Assembly (NCBI RefSeq): GCF_002999135.1
Contig: NZ_CP027229.1
Location: 310,001 to 374,000, forward strand
From: Capnocytophaga sp. oral taxon 878
GTDB lineage: Bacteria > Bacteroidota > Bacteroidia > Flavobacteriales > Flavobacteriaceae
Direction: 5' to 3'
DNA: 64,000 bases
Both the position numbers and the translations under genes were made by a program. The notes under the pieces were generated by a model, which was not told the origin of the DNA, searched no databases, and saw nothing but the letters and a program-made list of their open reading frames with translations. Positions 37,112-46,728 of the stretch are shown here, piece by piece. Position 1 is the stretch's first letter. Each line of letters begins with the position of its first letter.

Positions 37112-38305
37112 ATGCCTAAGATATCACATAGAGCTGAAATATTACCTTTATCACCTATTAGAAAACTGACCCCTTATGCTGAAAAAGCGGTTAAGGAAGG
37201 TAAAACTATTTATCATTTAAATATAGGTCAACCTGATATAAAAACTCCTGAAATAGCTGTTCAAGCAGTGAAGGATTTTACTCCTGAAGTATTGGAATAT
37301 ACCAAAAGTCAAGGCGTTGATTCATTGCGTGAAAAAGTAGTGGGATACTATGCTAAACATGATATTAGTATAGATAAAGATGACCTTATCATTACTTGTG
37401 GAGGTTCAGAAGCTCTTATCTATGTAGTTGCAACTGTAGCCAATGCGGATGATGAAATTATTATTCCAGAGCCTTATTATGCTAATTATATTAGTTTTTC
37501 AGAAGCTTTTGATGCTGTTTGTGTGCCTATTACCTCTTCTTTTGATAATAATTTTGCACTACCACCTATTGAAGAATTTGAAAAAAAAATTACTTCAAAA
37601 ACTAAGGCTTTTCTAATTTGTAATCCTGGTAATCCAACAGGCTACTTATACTCTAAAGAAGAAATTTTACAGTTAGCAGCTATTGCTAAAAAGCACGACT
37701 TGTTTTTGATTTTTGATGAGGTGTATCGTGAGTTTGTATATGATGGAGCCTCTCATTATTCTATTATGCAGGTACAAGGTATTGAACAAAATGCTATAAT
37801 GATAGATTCAGTTTCAAAACGTTTTAGTATGTGTGGAGCTCGTATAGGTTGGGTAGTATCTAAGAATAAGCAGGTACTAAAGTCAGTCTTAAAGTTTGCT
37901 CAAGCTCGCCTTTCACCTCCTACTTACTCACAAATAGCTGCAGAACGTGCTTTTGATGTGCCTGAAACATACTTTACTGAAGTAATTGATGAATATACTA
38001 AACGTAGAAAAGTACTAATAGAAGAATTGCAAAAGGTAGAAGGTGTACGTGTGTCAATGCCTAAAGGAGCGTTTTATTGCATAGCTGAATTACCTGTCAA
38101 AAATGCTGAAGATTTTTGTATCTGGTTGTTGGATAAATACGCTTTAAATAATGAAACTGTAATGTTAGCGCCTGCAGAAGGTTTTTATGCTACAAAGGGG
38201 TTAGGTTATAATCAAGTGCGTATTGCTTATGTGCTTAAAGAAGAAAAAATAGTAAGGGCTATTAGTATCTTGAGAGAGGCTCTTAAACAATACAATAAGA
38301 ACTGA
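37112..38305 (+). CDS. Class I aminotransferase, aspartate aminotransferase-like
   Basis: 397 residues. Fold type I PLP aminotransferase: LNIGQPDIKTP, GGSEALIYV, NPGNPTGYLYSKEE, the aspartate that pairs with the cofactor in IFDEVYREF, and PLP Lys236 in DSVSKRFSMCGARIGW. It belongs to the subgroup usually annotated as aspartate or broad-specificity aminotransferase, but substrate preference (Asp, aromatic or Ala-type) cannot be fixed by eye. It is a single-gene unit between two terminators; no amino-acid biosynthesis genes are adjacent. Confidence 0.9.
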   Translation: MPKISHRAEILPLSPIRKLTPYAEKAVKEGKTIYHLNIGQPDIKTPEIAVQAVKDFTPEVLEYTKSQGVDSLREKVVGYYAKHDISIDKDDLIITCGGSEALIYVVATVANADDEIIIPEPYYANYISFSEAFDAVCVPITSSFDNNFALPPIEEFEKKITSKTKAFLICNPGNPTGYLYSKEEILQLAAIAKKHDLFLIFDEVYREFVYDGASHYSIMQVQGIEQNAIMIDSVSKRFSMCGARIGWVVSKNKQVLKSVLKFAQARLSPPTYSQIAAERAFDVPETYFTEVIDEYTKRRKVLIEELQKVEGVRVSMPKGAFYCIAELPVKNAEDFCIWLLDKYALNNETVMLAPAEGFYATKGLGYNQVRIAYVLKEEKIVRAISILREALKQYNKN

Positions 38306-38334
38306 AATTTAATATTAGAGTTGTAAAAGGTAAT

Positions 38335-38359
38335 AGCACTTTTTAATATACTAAGTGCT
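38335..38359 (+). terminator. Weak stem-loop after the aminotransferase gene
   Basis: AGCACTT (38335-38341) and AAGTGCT (38353-38359) form a 7-bp stem, but there is no T-run directly after it. Confidence 0.35.
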
Positions 38360-38409
38360 AATAATTAATTAGTTATATTTTTAGCAATTAAAAAAAAAGA
38401 ATAAAATTA

Positions 38410-38439
38410 TTGTTATTTCAAAAATAATTCGTACTTTTG
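38410..38439 (+). promoter_or_regulatory. pfkA-gap promoter
   Basis: TTG at 38410-38412, 19 bp, TACTTTTG at 38432-38439; leader of about 17 bases before pfkA. Confidence 0.8.
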
Positions 38440-38462
38440 AGGCGAAAAATTACAAATAGACA

Positions 38463-39443
38463 ATGTCAGTTAAAAAAATAGCAGTATTAACATCAGGAGG
38501 AGACGCTCCTGGAATGAATGCAGCCATCCGTGCGGTGGTGCGTACTTGTGCTTACCATAATATAGGAGTGGTAGGAGTGTATCGCGGTTATCAGGGAATG
38601 ATAGAAGGCGATTTTGAAGAAATGAATGCCCGTAGCGTTCGTGATATTATCAACAGAGGAGGTACCATACTAAAGTCAGCTCGCTCTAAAGATTTTAAAA
38701 CTCCTGAAGGTCGTAAAGTAGCTTATGAAAATCTCAAAGCAGCAGGAGTTGATTCATTAATAGTTATTGGAGGTGATGGTTCTTTTACTGGAGCACTTCT
38801 TTTCAATAAAGAGTTTGGTTTCCCTGTAATAGGAATTCCCGGTACTATTGATAATGATATATATGGAAGTGACTTTACTTTAGGATATGATACAGCTCTT
38901 AATACAGTAATTGATGCGATTGATAAAATTAGAGATACAGCAAGTTCTCATAATCGCTTATTTTTTATTGAAGTAATGGGGCGTGATGCAGGCCATATAG
39001 CACTAAACTCAGGTATTGGAGCAGGAGCAGAAGAAATTCTTATTCCTGAAGAAAATATAGGACTTGAAAAACTATTACATTCATTAGAAAAAAGCCGTAG
39101 TACTGGTAAAACTTCAAGTTTAGTAGTAGTAGCTGAAGGAGATAAAATAGGTAAAAATGTTTTTGAACTAAAAGAATATGTAGAACATCACCATCCTGAT
39201 TACGATGTACGTGTATCTGTATTAGGACACATGCAACGTGGAGGAGCTCCTTCTTGTTTTGACAGAGTGTTAGCAAGTCGTATGGGCGTAAAAGCAGTAG
39301 AATCTCTATTAGAAGGTAAATCAAACTATATGGTAGGGATTAGAAATACTAAAATGGAACTTACACCGCTTGAAAAAGCAATCAAAGGGAACTCTAAAAT
39401 AGATACTGAACTCCTTCGTGTAGCTGAAATTATGGCTACATAA
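38463..39443 (+). CDS. pfkA: ATP-dependent 6-phosphofructokinase
   Basis: 326 residues. Phosphorylates fructose 6-phosphate in glycolysis. Seen: ATP loop TSGGDAPGMNAAIRAVVR (10-27), RGGTILKSAR, GGDGSFTGA, and catalytic Asp130 in GIPGTIDNDIYGSD, followed by the EVMGRDAGHIAL block and LGHMQRGGAPS. Glycine at the position after the first GGDG block marks it as the ATP-using rather than the PPi-using form. It heads an operon with gap; the sugar kinase follows after a terminator. Confidence 0.97.
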   Translation: MSVKKIAVLTSGGDAPGMNAAIRAVVRTCAYHNIGVVGVYRGYQGMIEGDFEEMNARSVRDIINRGGTILKSARSKDFKTPEGRKVAYENLKAAGVDSLIVIGGDGSFTGALLFNKEFGFPVIGIPGTIDNDIYGSDFTLGYDTALNTVIDAIDKIRDTASSHNRLFFIEVMGRDAGHIALNSGIGAGAEEILIPEENIGLEKLLHSLEKSRSTGKTSSLVVVAEGDKIGKNVFELKEYVEHHHPDYDVRVSVLGHMQRGGAPSCFDRVLASRMGVKAVESLLEGKSNYMVGIRNTKMELTPLEKAIKGNSKIDTELLRVAEIMAT

Positions 39444-39486
39444 TGGATAGTAAATAAAAAATAGAATAACAAATTAATTAAATTAA

Positions 39487-40494
<1,008 letters not shown>

Positions 40495-40500
40495 TTTATT

Positions 40501-40546
40501 AAAAGGGTGAGGTACCTATATAAGGTGCTCTCACCCTTTTTTATTG
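40501..40546 (+). terminator. Terminator after gap
   Basis: AAAAGGGTGAG (40501-40511) pairs with CTCACCCTTTT (40530-40540), followed by further T. Confidence 0.92.
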
Positions 40547-40574
40547 TATAACAACTAAATAAATCCGAAACAAT

Positions 40575-41429
40575 ATGATTTTAATTGTTGATAGTGGCGC
40601 TACTAAAGCCGACTGGACAGCTTTAAATAGTAAGGGTGAAAAAGTATTCTTCACCCAAACTTTAGGATTAAATCCTGAAGTACTTACAGAAGAAATTCTT
40701 GTAGAACGTATCACTACAAATTACCAACTTTTTGAAAATAGAAATAGTGTAGCTGAAATTTATTTCTATGGAGCTGGTTGTGGTACTGATCGTATCCGTT
40801 ATTTTGTAGAACGCAGCTTGGCAACTATCTTTAAAAATGCTAAAATACAAGTAAAAGAAGATACTTATGCTGCTGTATTTGCAACAACTAAACCTAGCGA
40901 TAAGGCTATTGTTTGTATTTTAGGTACAGGAGCTAACTGCTCATATTGGGATGGTGAGGAATTATACCAAGCAGTAGATTCATTAGGTTATATATTAATG
41001 GATGAGTCTAGTGGTAACTTCTATGGTAAACGTTTGCTTATTGATTATTTCTTTAAGAAAATGCCAGCAGACCTTGTGCAGAAGTTTGAAAATCAATATG
41101 AATTGAGCTCAGATGTGATTAAAAACCACTTATACAAAATGCCTAATCCTAATAGTTATTTGGCTACTTTTGCTAAATTCGTGGTAGAAAATAAAAATCA
41201 TGAGTACTGCCGTGATATGGTGAAAAAAGGAATGCAATTATTTGTTGACCATTGGATTTCACAATATGAAGCTCGCTATGAAGTGCCTATCAATTTTGTG
41301 GGTAGTATAGCTTTCTTCCTTCAAGATATTTTGGAAGAAGTATTAGCTGAAAACAACCTCAAATTGGGTACTGTACTTAGAAAACCAATTGATGGTTTAG
41401 TAGCTTTCCATATAAATAAATTCTTCTAA
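40575..41429 (+). CDS. BadF/BadG-type sugar kinase (N-acetylglucosamine kinase-like)
   Basis: 284 residues. Actin-like ATPase fold: PHOSPHATE-1 loop DSGATKADWTAL (6-17), PHOSPHATE-2 VCILGTGANCSYWDG, and the DESSGNFYGKRLL segment of the BadF/BadG/BcrA/BcrD family, whose closest known members include N-acetylglucosamine kinase. It probably phosphorylates an amino sugar, for instance from peptidoglycan or host glycans, feeding glycolysis encoded next door. The substrate is inferred. It sits between two terminators, so it is probably transcribed separately or by read-through from gap. Confidence 0.85.
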   Translation: MILIVDSGATKADWTALNSKGEKVFFTQTLGLNPEVLTEEILVERITTNYQLFENRNSVAEIYFYGAGCGTDRIRYFVERSLATIFKNAKIQVKEDTYAAVFATTKPSDKAIVCILGTGANCSYWDGEELYQAVDSLGYILMDESSGNFYGKRLLIDYFFKKMPADLVQKFENQYELSSDVIKNHLYKMPNPNSYLATFAKFVVENKNHEYCRDMVKKGMQLFVDHWISQYEARYEVPINFVGSIAFFLQDILEEVLAENNLKLGTVLRKPIDGLVAFHINKFF

Positions 41430-41446
41430 GAAGAGATTAAGCTAAT

Positions 41447-41490
41447 AAAAAAGGCTCGCACAAATTAATTTGTGCGAGTCTTTTTTTGTT
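41447..41490. terminator. Bidirectional terminator
   Basis: A nearly perfect palindrome, CTCGCACAAATT / AATTTGTGCGAG (41455-41478), with an A-run before and a T-run after. It serves the sugar kinase (plus) and the deoxynucleoside kinase (minus). Confidence 0.92.
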
Positions 41491-42105
41491 TTAAAATAAG
41501 CCATAAAGCAAACTATCTATCTTGTTGATAATATCGCCTAAATCTTCAGGGTTATCTACAAAGTTGATGTTATCTACTTCTATAATAAGTAATTTTCCTT
41601 TATTGTATTCTTTTATCCATTGTTCATAGCGTTGGTTTAGTCGGTTAAGATAGTCAATAGAAATAGAGTTTTCATAATCACGACCACGCTTTTGTATTTG
41701 GTTTACTAAATTGGGTACAGTGCTCTTTAAGTAGATGAGTAAGTCGGGAGGAGATATAAGTCGCTCCATAAGGGCGAAAAGTGATTGGTAATTATTAAAA
41801 TCACGAGAGCTCATTAATCCCATTTCATGTAGGTTGGGGGCAAAAATATGAGCATCTTCATAAATGGTACGGTCTTGAATAATATCATTTCCTTTTTCTC
41901 TGAAGTCTAATATTTGTCTAAATCTACTATTTAAAAAGTAAATTTGTAGGTTAAAACTCCAGCGCTCCATTTGGTGGTAAAAATCGTCTAAATATGGATT
42001 ATCGACCACATCTTCAAAATGAGCTTCCCATTGATAATGTTTAGCTAATAGTGCTGTAAGAGTAGTTTTGCCCGCACCTATATTTCCTGCTATAGCTATG
42101 TGCAT
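41491..42105 (-). CDS. Deoxynucleoside kinase
   Basis: 204 residues. P-loop GNIGAGKTT (7-15), the FEDVVDNPYLDDFYHQMERW substrate region, the DRT(I) motif in IIQDRTIYEDAHIFA, and the LID-like RGRDYENSISIDYL block identify the deoxynucleoside kinase family (dGK/dAK/dCK type). It salvages deoxynucleosides into dNMP in the cytoplasm. Base preference cannot be told. It lies 2 bp after the Lrp-type regulator, so both share a transcript. Confidence 0.93.
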   Translation of the reverse strand: MHIAIAGNIGAGKTTLTALLAKHYQWEAHFEDVVDNPYLDDFYHQMERWSFNLQIYFLNSRFRQILDFREKGNDIIQDRTIYEDAHIFAPNLHEMGLMSSRDFNNYQSLFALMERLISPPDLLIYLKSTVPNLVNQIQKRGRDYENSISIDYLNRLNQRYEQWIKEYNKGKLLIIEVDNINFVDNPEDLGDIINKIDSLLYGLF

Positions 42106-42107
42106 TT

Positions 42108-42596
42108 TTATAATAGTTTTTTATTGTCGTCTGGCAGACATTTAATGATAGATGTATTTTTAATTTCTTGTATAACAAATGAGCTTTGTATGTTAGAGAT
42201 GATTTCTAATTTTGAAATTTTATGTACTACGAAATTCTGATACTCTTCCATATCATTTAGTACTAATTTCAAAAGGAAATCGTATGGGCCAGCCATATAT
42301 GAGGCTTCTAACACTTCATCGAGCGTACTGATATATCTTTCAAACTCATCAAATAACTCACCATTATGTCTAAGTAATTTTACTTGGCAATAAGCTATCA
42401 GTTTTTTTCCTAAAGCTTTTGGGGTTACGATGGCAGTATAACGCTGGATAACGCCTAAGGTTTCCAATCGTTTCACCCGTTCGTGTACCGGAGTGATAGA
42501 AAGTTTAACTTTCTCTGCTAATTTTTTGATTGATTGCTTGCTATCTCGCTGTAGCTCGTCTAACAACAAAAAATCTGTTTGATCTAACATATACAT
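42108..42596 (-). CDS. Lrp/AsnC-family transcriptional regulator
   Basis: 162 residues. N-terminal helix-turn-helix (LLDELQRDSKQSIKKLAEKVKLSITPVHERVKRLETLGVI, about 11-52) and a C-terminal RAM domain (about 70-150: IAYCQVKLLRHNGELFDEF, EASYMAGPYDFLLKLVLNDMEEYQNFV) that in this family binds amino acids and forms oligomers. The ligand and targets are unknown. It is the upstream gene of a pair with the deoxynucleoside kinase and is divergent from menE. Confidence 0.93.
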   Translation of the reverse strand: MYMLDQTDFLLLDELQRDSKQSIKKLAEKVKLSITPVHERVKRLETLGVIQRYTAIVTPKALGKKLIAYCQVKLLRHNGELFDEFERYISTLDEVLEASYMAGPYDFLLKLVLNDMEEYQNFVVHKISKLEIISNIQSSFVIQEIKNTSIIKCLPDDNKKLL

Positions 42597-42728
42597 ATTC
42601 TTCTCAACTTATTGGGCGTAAAATTAGAAAATATTTTTGATATAGTAGGTGTTTTTAGAAAATATTTTTTCTTGTAAGGTTTAAGTACTTAATAATCAAT
42701 AAGATAAATGGATAAAGTGTTTTTGATT

Positions 42729-42760
42729 TTTGCTTATTTCGTTTTATTATTGTAGTTTTG
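42729..42760 (+). promoter_or_regulatory. menE promoter
   Basis: TTTG at 42729-42732, 20 bp, TAGTTTTG at 42753-42760. It starts transcription near 42767, which rules out a long start for menE at 42730. Confidence 0.78.
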
Positions 42761-42789
42761 CCCCATTATCATTAAAAAAACATTTCAAA

Positions 42790-43872
42790 ATGAATGAAAT
42801 AGACTACAAATTTGTCCATAAAGATTTTAGAATTAACGGCTTTCCTATCGATAGAGAGCGCCTTGTTGTATTGGCTGTTGCTTATGTAAAAGACGGATTA
42901 CCTTATCGAAAATCGGTAGGTCGTTTTTTGTTAGATTGGTTAGATGACCGTGATTATATAGAGGCTACTACCTCTGGCTCGACAGGAATTCCTAAGCAGA
43001 TTAAGCTTAAAAAACAAAGTATGGTTAATTCTGCCTTGGCAACAGGAGAATATCTTGGCTTATCACCTAAAAACCGTGCTCTTCTTTGCTTGCCAACTGA
43101 TTTTATTGCTGGTAAGATGATGCTTATTCGTGCAATAGTACTTGGTTTGCATATTGATATTATTCGTCCTTCATCAATGCCACTATCACTTACTAGTAAA
43201 GACTATGATTTTTGTGCAATGATTCCATTGCAAGCAGCGAAATCACTAACTGATTTACCTCGTGTGAAGAAGGTTATTTTAGGTGGAGCTTCTATTGATG
43301 GTGAATTGGAAGCTAAACTTCAAAATGTATCTACAGAAGTATATTCTTCTTATGGAATGACTGAGACTATCTCACATATTGCTATGCGCCGTGTAAATCA
43401 TACAGAAGAGCCTGAAACTAGTTATAAAGCAATGCCTAATGTGGCTTTTTCGCAAGATGATCGTCATTGTTTGGTAATTGAAGCTCCTCTTATTGCTGAG
43501 CATCCTGTGGTTACTAATGATATGGTAAACCTTATCTCACGAACTGAGTTTGAATGGCTTGGTAGGTTTGATAATATCATTAACTCTGGTGGATTTAAGG
43601 TATTTCCTGAAAGTGTAGAGCGCAAAATTAAAAAATATATTAAGGGAGATTACTTTATTACTAAAGAAGCTGATGATGAGTTAGGACAACGTGCTGTACT
43701 TTATGTGCAAGGTACAGAAGAAGATTATCCTACACTTGCTCATGATATTTATATGGATAAAGATATGCTTAAATACGAGGTGCCACGAGAAATTTACTTT
43801 GTTCCTGAATTTGTATATACTGACAATCAGAAAGTAAAGCGTGACGATACTGTAAAGAAATATAAACAATAA
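42790..43872 (+). CDS. menE: O-succinylbenzoate--CoA ligase-like adenylate-forming enzyme
   Basis: 360 residues from ATG at 42790 (MNEIDYKFVHKDF). ANL-superfamily ligase: P-loop TTSGSTGIPKQIKLKK, the A5 block SSYGMTETISH, the GRFDNIINSGGFKVFPE hinge, and the C-terminal lysine in KVKRDDTVKKYK. The short form and these motifs suit MenE, which makes succinylbenzoyl-CoA in menaquinone synthesis. Other men genes are not in the window, so the assignment rests on resemblance to flavobacterial MenE. The exporter gene follows after 7 bp. Confidence 0.85.
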   Translation: MNEIDYKFVHKDFRINGFPIDRERLVVLAVAYVKDGLPYRKSVGRFLLDWLDDRDYIEATTSGSTGIPKQIKLKKQSMVNSALATGEYLGLSPKNRALLCLPTDFIAGKMMLIRAIVLGLHIDIIRPSSMPLSLTSKDYDFCAMIPLQAAKSLTDLPRVKKVILGGASIDGELEAKLQNVSTEVYSSYGMTETISHIAMRRVNHTEEPETSYKAMPNVAFSQDDRHCLVIEAPLIAEHPVVTNDMVNLISRTEFEWLGRFDNIINSGGFKVFPESVERKIKKYIKGDYFITKEADDELGQRAVLYVQGTEEDYPTLAHDIYMDKDMLKYEVPREIYFVPEFVYTDNQKVKRDDTVKKYKQ

Positions 43873-43879
43873 TCCATTT

Positions 43880-45709
43880 ATGAAACTCAAAAGGTTTATT
43901 CCTTATATATTGCCTTATAAGCGACAGGCGCTGCTGAATGTTTTTTTTAATATTCTGTATTCACTATTCAGCGCTCTATCGTTTATAGCACTTATACCTA
44001 TGCTTGATGTGCTTTTTGGTACTGCTAAGCCCATTGCTGAAAAGCCTATTTATTCGGGTAATTTGGTAGATTTGGGTAGCTACAGTAAAGCTTATTTAAA
44101 CTACAAAGTAGGAGAGTTGGCAGGTGAAAATACAATTTGGGCATTGGGAATAGTGATAGCTATGGTTATTTCACTTTTTTTGCTGAAGAACTTATTTAGC
44201 TACTTTGCCTCTTATTTTATTACTCATTTGCGAAATGGTGTACTGCGTGATTTGCGTGATAGTTTATATAAAAAGATTATAACTCAGCCTATAGCTTTTT
44301 TTTCTGAACAGCGCAAAGGGGACATAATGTCGCGTATGGTAGGTGATGTGAATGAAGTGCAATACTCCCTACTTTCGGGATTGGAGACTTTTATTCGTGA
44401 GCCTCTTACTATTATTTTCTCTATTTTGGTGATGTTGGGTATTAGTGTGAAGCTTACTATCTTTACCTTTGTTTTTATTCCTATTGCGGCAATGGTAATT
44501 TCTAAAATAGGTAAATCACTTAAAAAGAATTCGGTAGCAGTACAGCAAGAGCAAGGGCGCTTTCTGTCGCTTATTGAGGAGACTATTGGAGGTTTGCGTG
44601 TAATAAAAGCTTTTAATGCTGAGGCTATTTTTTCTAAAAAGTTTGGAGATTCTAGCAATACCTTTAATCAGCTTAGTAATAAGGTGATGAATAGACAAAA
44701 CTTGGGCTCGCCTACTAGTGAGTTTCTTGGTATCTTGATGATTGCTATTCTTCTTTGGTTTGGTGGCTCATTGGTGTTGGTTGATAAAACTTTGGAAGGT
44801 ACTCAATTTATTGCTTTTATGGGCTTGGCATACAATATTCTTACTCCTGCTAAAGCAATAAGCAAGGCTTCATACGATATGCGCAAAGGGAATGCTGCTG
44901 CTGAGCGTATTTTGGAGATATTGGATTACGAGAATCCTATTAAAGAGAGAGAAAATCCTGTAGTGATGGCTAATTTCAACCAAGAAATTACGCTTAATAA
45001 TATTACTTTTGCTTATGAGGAACAGCCTGTACTTACGGATTTTACCCTTAGTATTCCTAAAGGCAAAACGGTGGCTTTGGTAGGGCAGTCGGGGAGTGGT
45101 AAGAGTACTATTGCAAATCTTATCACACGCTTTTATGATGTGAATAAGGGAGAGGTGTGTATTGATGGTGTGAATGTGCGTGATATGCAAACAGCTTCGC
45201 TGCGTAAACTTATAGGGGTTGTATCACAAGATTCTATTCTGTTTAACGATACTATTAAAAATAACTTGCTTATAGGTAAACCTGATGCTACTGCTGAAGA
45301 GCTGATAGCAGCTGCTAAGATTGCTAATGCTTATGAGTTTATTAAGGATCTTCCTAATGGTTTTGATACTAATATAGGAGATGCAGGAAGCAAGCTTAGT
45401 GGTGGACAAAAACAGCGCTTGAGTATAGCTCGTGCAGTGCTAAAAAATCCTCCTATAATGGTGCTGGATGAGGCTACTTCGGCTCTTGATACTGAAAGTG
45501 AAAGGTTGGTACAGAGTGCTTTGGAGAATATGATGAAGAATCGTACTTCGGTAGTTATTGCTCACCGCTTATCGACTATACAAAATGCTGACTTGATAGT
45601 TGTAATGCAAAAAGGACGTATTATAGAACAAGGTACTCATACTGAGCTTATTCAACAACAAGGTATGTATAAACGATTGGTTGAAATGCAGTCTTTCGAA
45701 AAACAATAA
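43880..45709 (+). CDS. ABC exporter, MsbA-like half transporter
   Basis: 609 residues. Six transmembrane helices (about 1-330) fused to an ATPase domain: Walker A GQSGSGKST (402-410), Q-loop VVSQDSILFN, signature LSGGQKQRLSIARA, Walker B PIMVLDEATSALD and switch His in VIAHRLST. Architecture and length fit MsbA-type lipid or drug exporters. In a Gram-negative bacterium with the lpx and lpt genes nearby, a lipid A flippase role is possible, but several paralogues are usually present, so substrate is unknown. It ends at a strong terminator. Confidence 0.9.
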   Translation: MKLKRFIPYILPYKRQALLNVFFNILYSLFSALSFIALIPMLDVLFGTAKPIAEKPIYSGNLVDLGSYSKAYLNYKVGELAGENTIWALGIVIAMVISLFLLKNLFSYFASYFITHLRNGVLRDLRDSLYKKIITQPIAFFSEQRKGDIMSRMVGDVNEVQYSLLSGLETFIREPLTIIFSILVMLGISVKLTIFTFVFIPIAAMVISKIGKSLKKNSVAVQQEQGRFLSLIEETIGGLRVIKAFNAEAIFSKKFGDSSNTFNQLSNKVMNRQNLGSPTSEFLGILMIAILLWFGGSLVLVDKTLEGTQFIAFMGLAYNILTPAKAISKASYDMRKGNAAAERILEILDYENPIKERENPVVMANFNQEITLNNITFAYEEQPVLTDFTLSIPKGKTVALVGQSGSGKSTIANLITRFYDVNKGEVCIDGVNVRDMQTASLRKLIGVVSQDSILFNDTIKNNLLIGKPDATAEELIAAAKIANAYEFIKDLPNGFDTNIGDAGSKLSGGQKQRLSIARAVLKNPPIMVLDEATSALDTESERLVQSALENMMKNRTSVVIAHRLSTIQNADLIVVMQKGRIIEQGTHTELIQQQGMYKRLVEMQSFEKQ

Positions 45710-45733
45710 TTTATAATTTACAATTAACAAGCT

Positions 45734-45774
45734 AAAATGCCAAAGGTTATTGTTATAACCTTTGGCATTTTTTT
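45734..45774 (+). terminator. Terminator after the ABC exporter
   Basis: AAAATGCCAAAGGTTA (45734-45749) pairs perfectly with TAACCTTTGGCATTTT (45756-45771), followed by more T. Confidence 0.95.
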
Positions 45775-45909
45775 ATAGAGTTTTTGGGTGTTGGGGTTTG
45801 AATGGAAATGTGTTTTTCTGTTTTTTCTATAAATAAAAGGAATATTTTCTGTTTTTGGGTTGTTTTGTAGAGGCTTGGAGGGTGTTTACTTTCATTGCTA
45901 CAGTTGACC

Positions 45910-45958
45910 AACTATCCTTCGTTTATAGTTCGTTTATCCTTCGTTATTCGTTCGTTCA
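45910..45958 (-). repeat. Phased 11-bp repeat element, copy 4 (inverted)
   Basis: On the minus strand: TG + AACGAACGAAT + AACGAAGGATA + AACGAACTATA + AACGAAGGATA + GTT. It lies in the 404-bp gap between the ABC exporter and bioD, 98 bp upstream of the bioD -33 box. Apart from this, the terminator and the promoter, the gap shows only a G-rich, C-poor stretch (about 45780-45900). Confidence 0.93.
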
Positions 45959-46055
45959 TCCTATAAGGTGGTTTTAAGATGCTTTTAATAGAGAAAAAAT
46001 CTGATTGGGGGTGTGATTGGATTTGTTGGGTTTGACCTATTTTTCTTTTTCACTG

Positions 46056-46087
46056 TTTGCCCATTCAATAATTATTTTATAATTTTG
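46056..46087 (+). promoter_or_regulatory. bioD-argS promoter
   Basis: TTTG at 46056-46059, 20 bp, TAATTTTG at 46080-46087; leader of about 20 bases. Confidence 0.78.
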
Positions 46088-46113
46088 CATTTTGAAAAAT
46101 AGACAAACCAAAA

Positions 46114-46725
46114 ATGAAAGATACTTATTTTGTGGTAGGTATTTCTACCGAAGTTGGTAAAACCATTACCTCAGCGATTCTTACTGAGGCATTTCGGGCT
46201 GATTATTGGAAACCAATACAGTCTGGCGACTTGGAAAACTCTGATACTGATAAAATAAAACGCCTTATTAGTAATACGCGCACGGTGTTTCATCCTAATA
46301 GCTATGGACTGCATACTCCTGCCAGTCCGCATTTATCGGCACAGTTAGACAATGTGCGGATTGAATTGAATAAGATTGTACGGCCAAAAACTGATAATAC
46401 TTTAATTATTGAAGCGGCAGGAGGTTTGTATGTTCCTTTGAATGAGGATGATATGGTGCTTGATCTTATTCGGCCAACAGATAAGGTTGTGCTAGTGTCA
46501 CGTCATTACTTGGGTAGTATTAATCATACTTTGCTAACCTACGAAACACTTAAAAACAGAGGTTTGCAGGTGCATAGTATTGTTTTTAGTGGAGTGCCAA
46601 CTCCTTCGACCGAAGAGGTGATATTGCACCATACGGGGTTGCCTGTGCTACTACATATTGATGAGGAACCTTATTTTGACAAAAATGTTATATTAGAATA
46701 TGCTTCTAAAGTGAATAAATTGTAA
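46114..46725 (+). CDS. bioD: Dethiobiotin synthase
   Basis: 203 residues. ATP-dependent ring closure that makes dethiobiotin, the step before BioB. P-loop GISTEVGKT (9-17), Lys33 in YWKPIQSGD, IIEAAGGLYVPLNEDD with the conserved glutamate, and the distal SGVPTPSTEEV match the family. Other bio genes are absent here; it is instead paired with argS, 3 bp downstream. Confidence 0.95.
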   Translation: MKDTYFVVGISTEVGKTITSAILTEAFRADYWKPIQSGDLENSDTDKIKRLISNTRTVFHPNSYGLHTPASPHLSAQLDNVRIELNKIVRPKTDNTLIIEAAGGLYVPLNEDDMVLDLIRPTDKVVLVSRHYLGSINHTLLTYETLKNRGLQVHSIVFSGVPTPSTEEVILHHTGLPVLLHIDEEPYFDKNVILEYASKVNKL

Positions 46726-46728
46726 TCT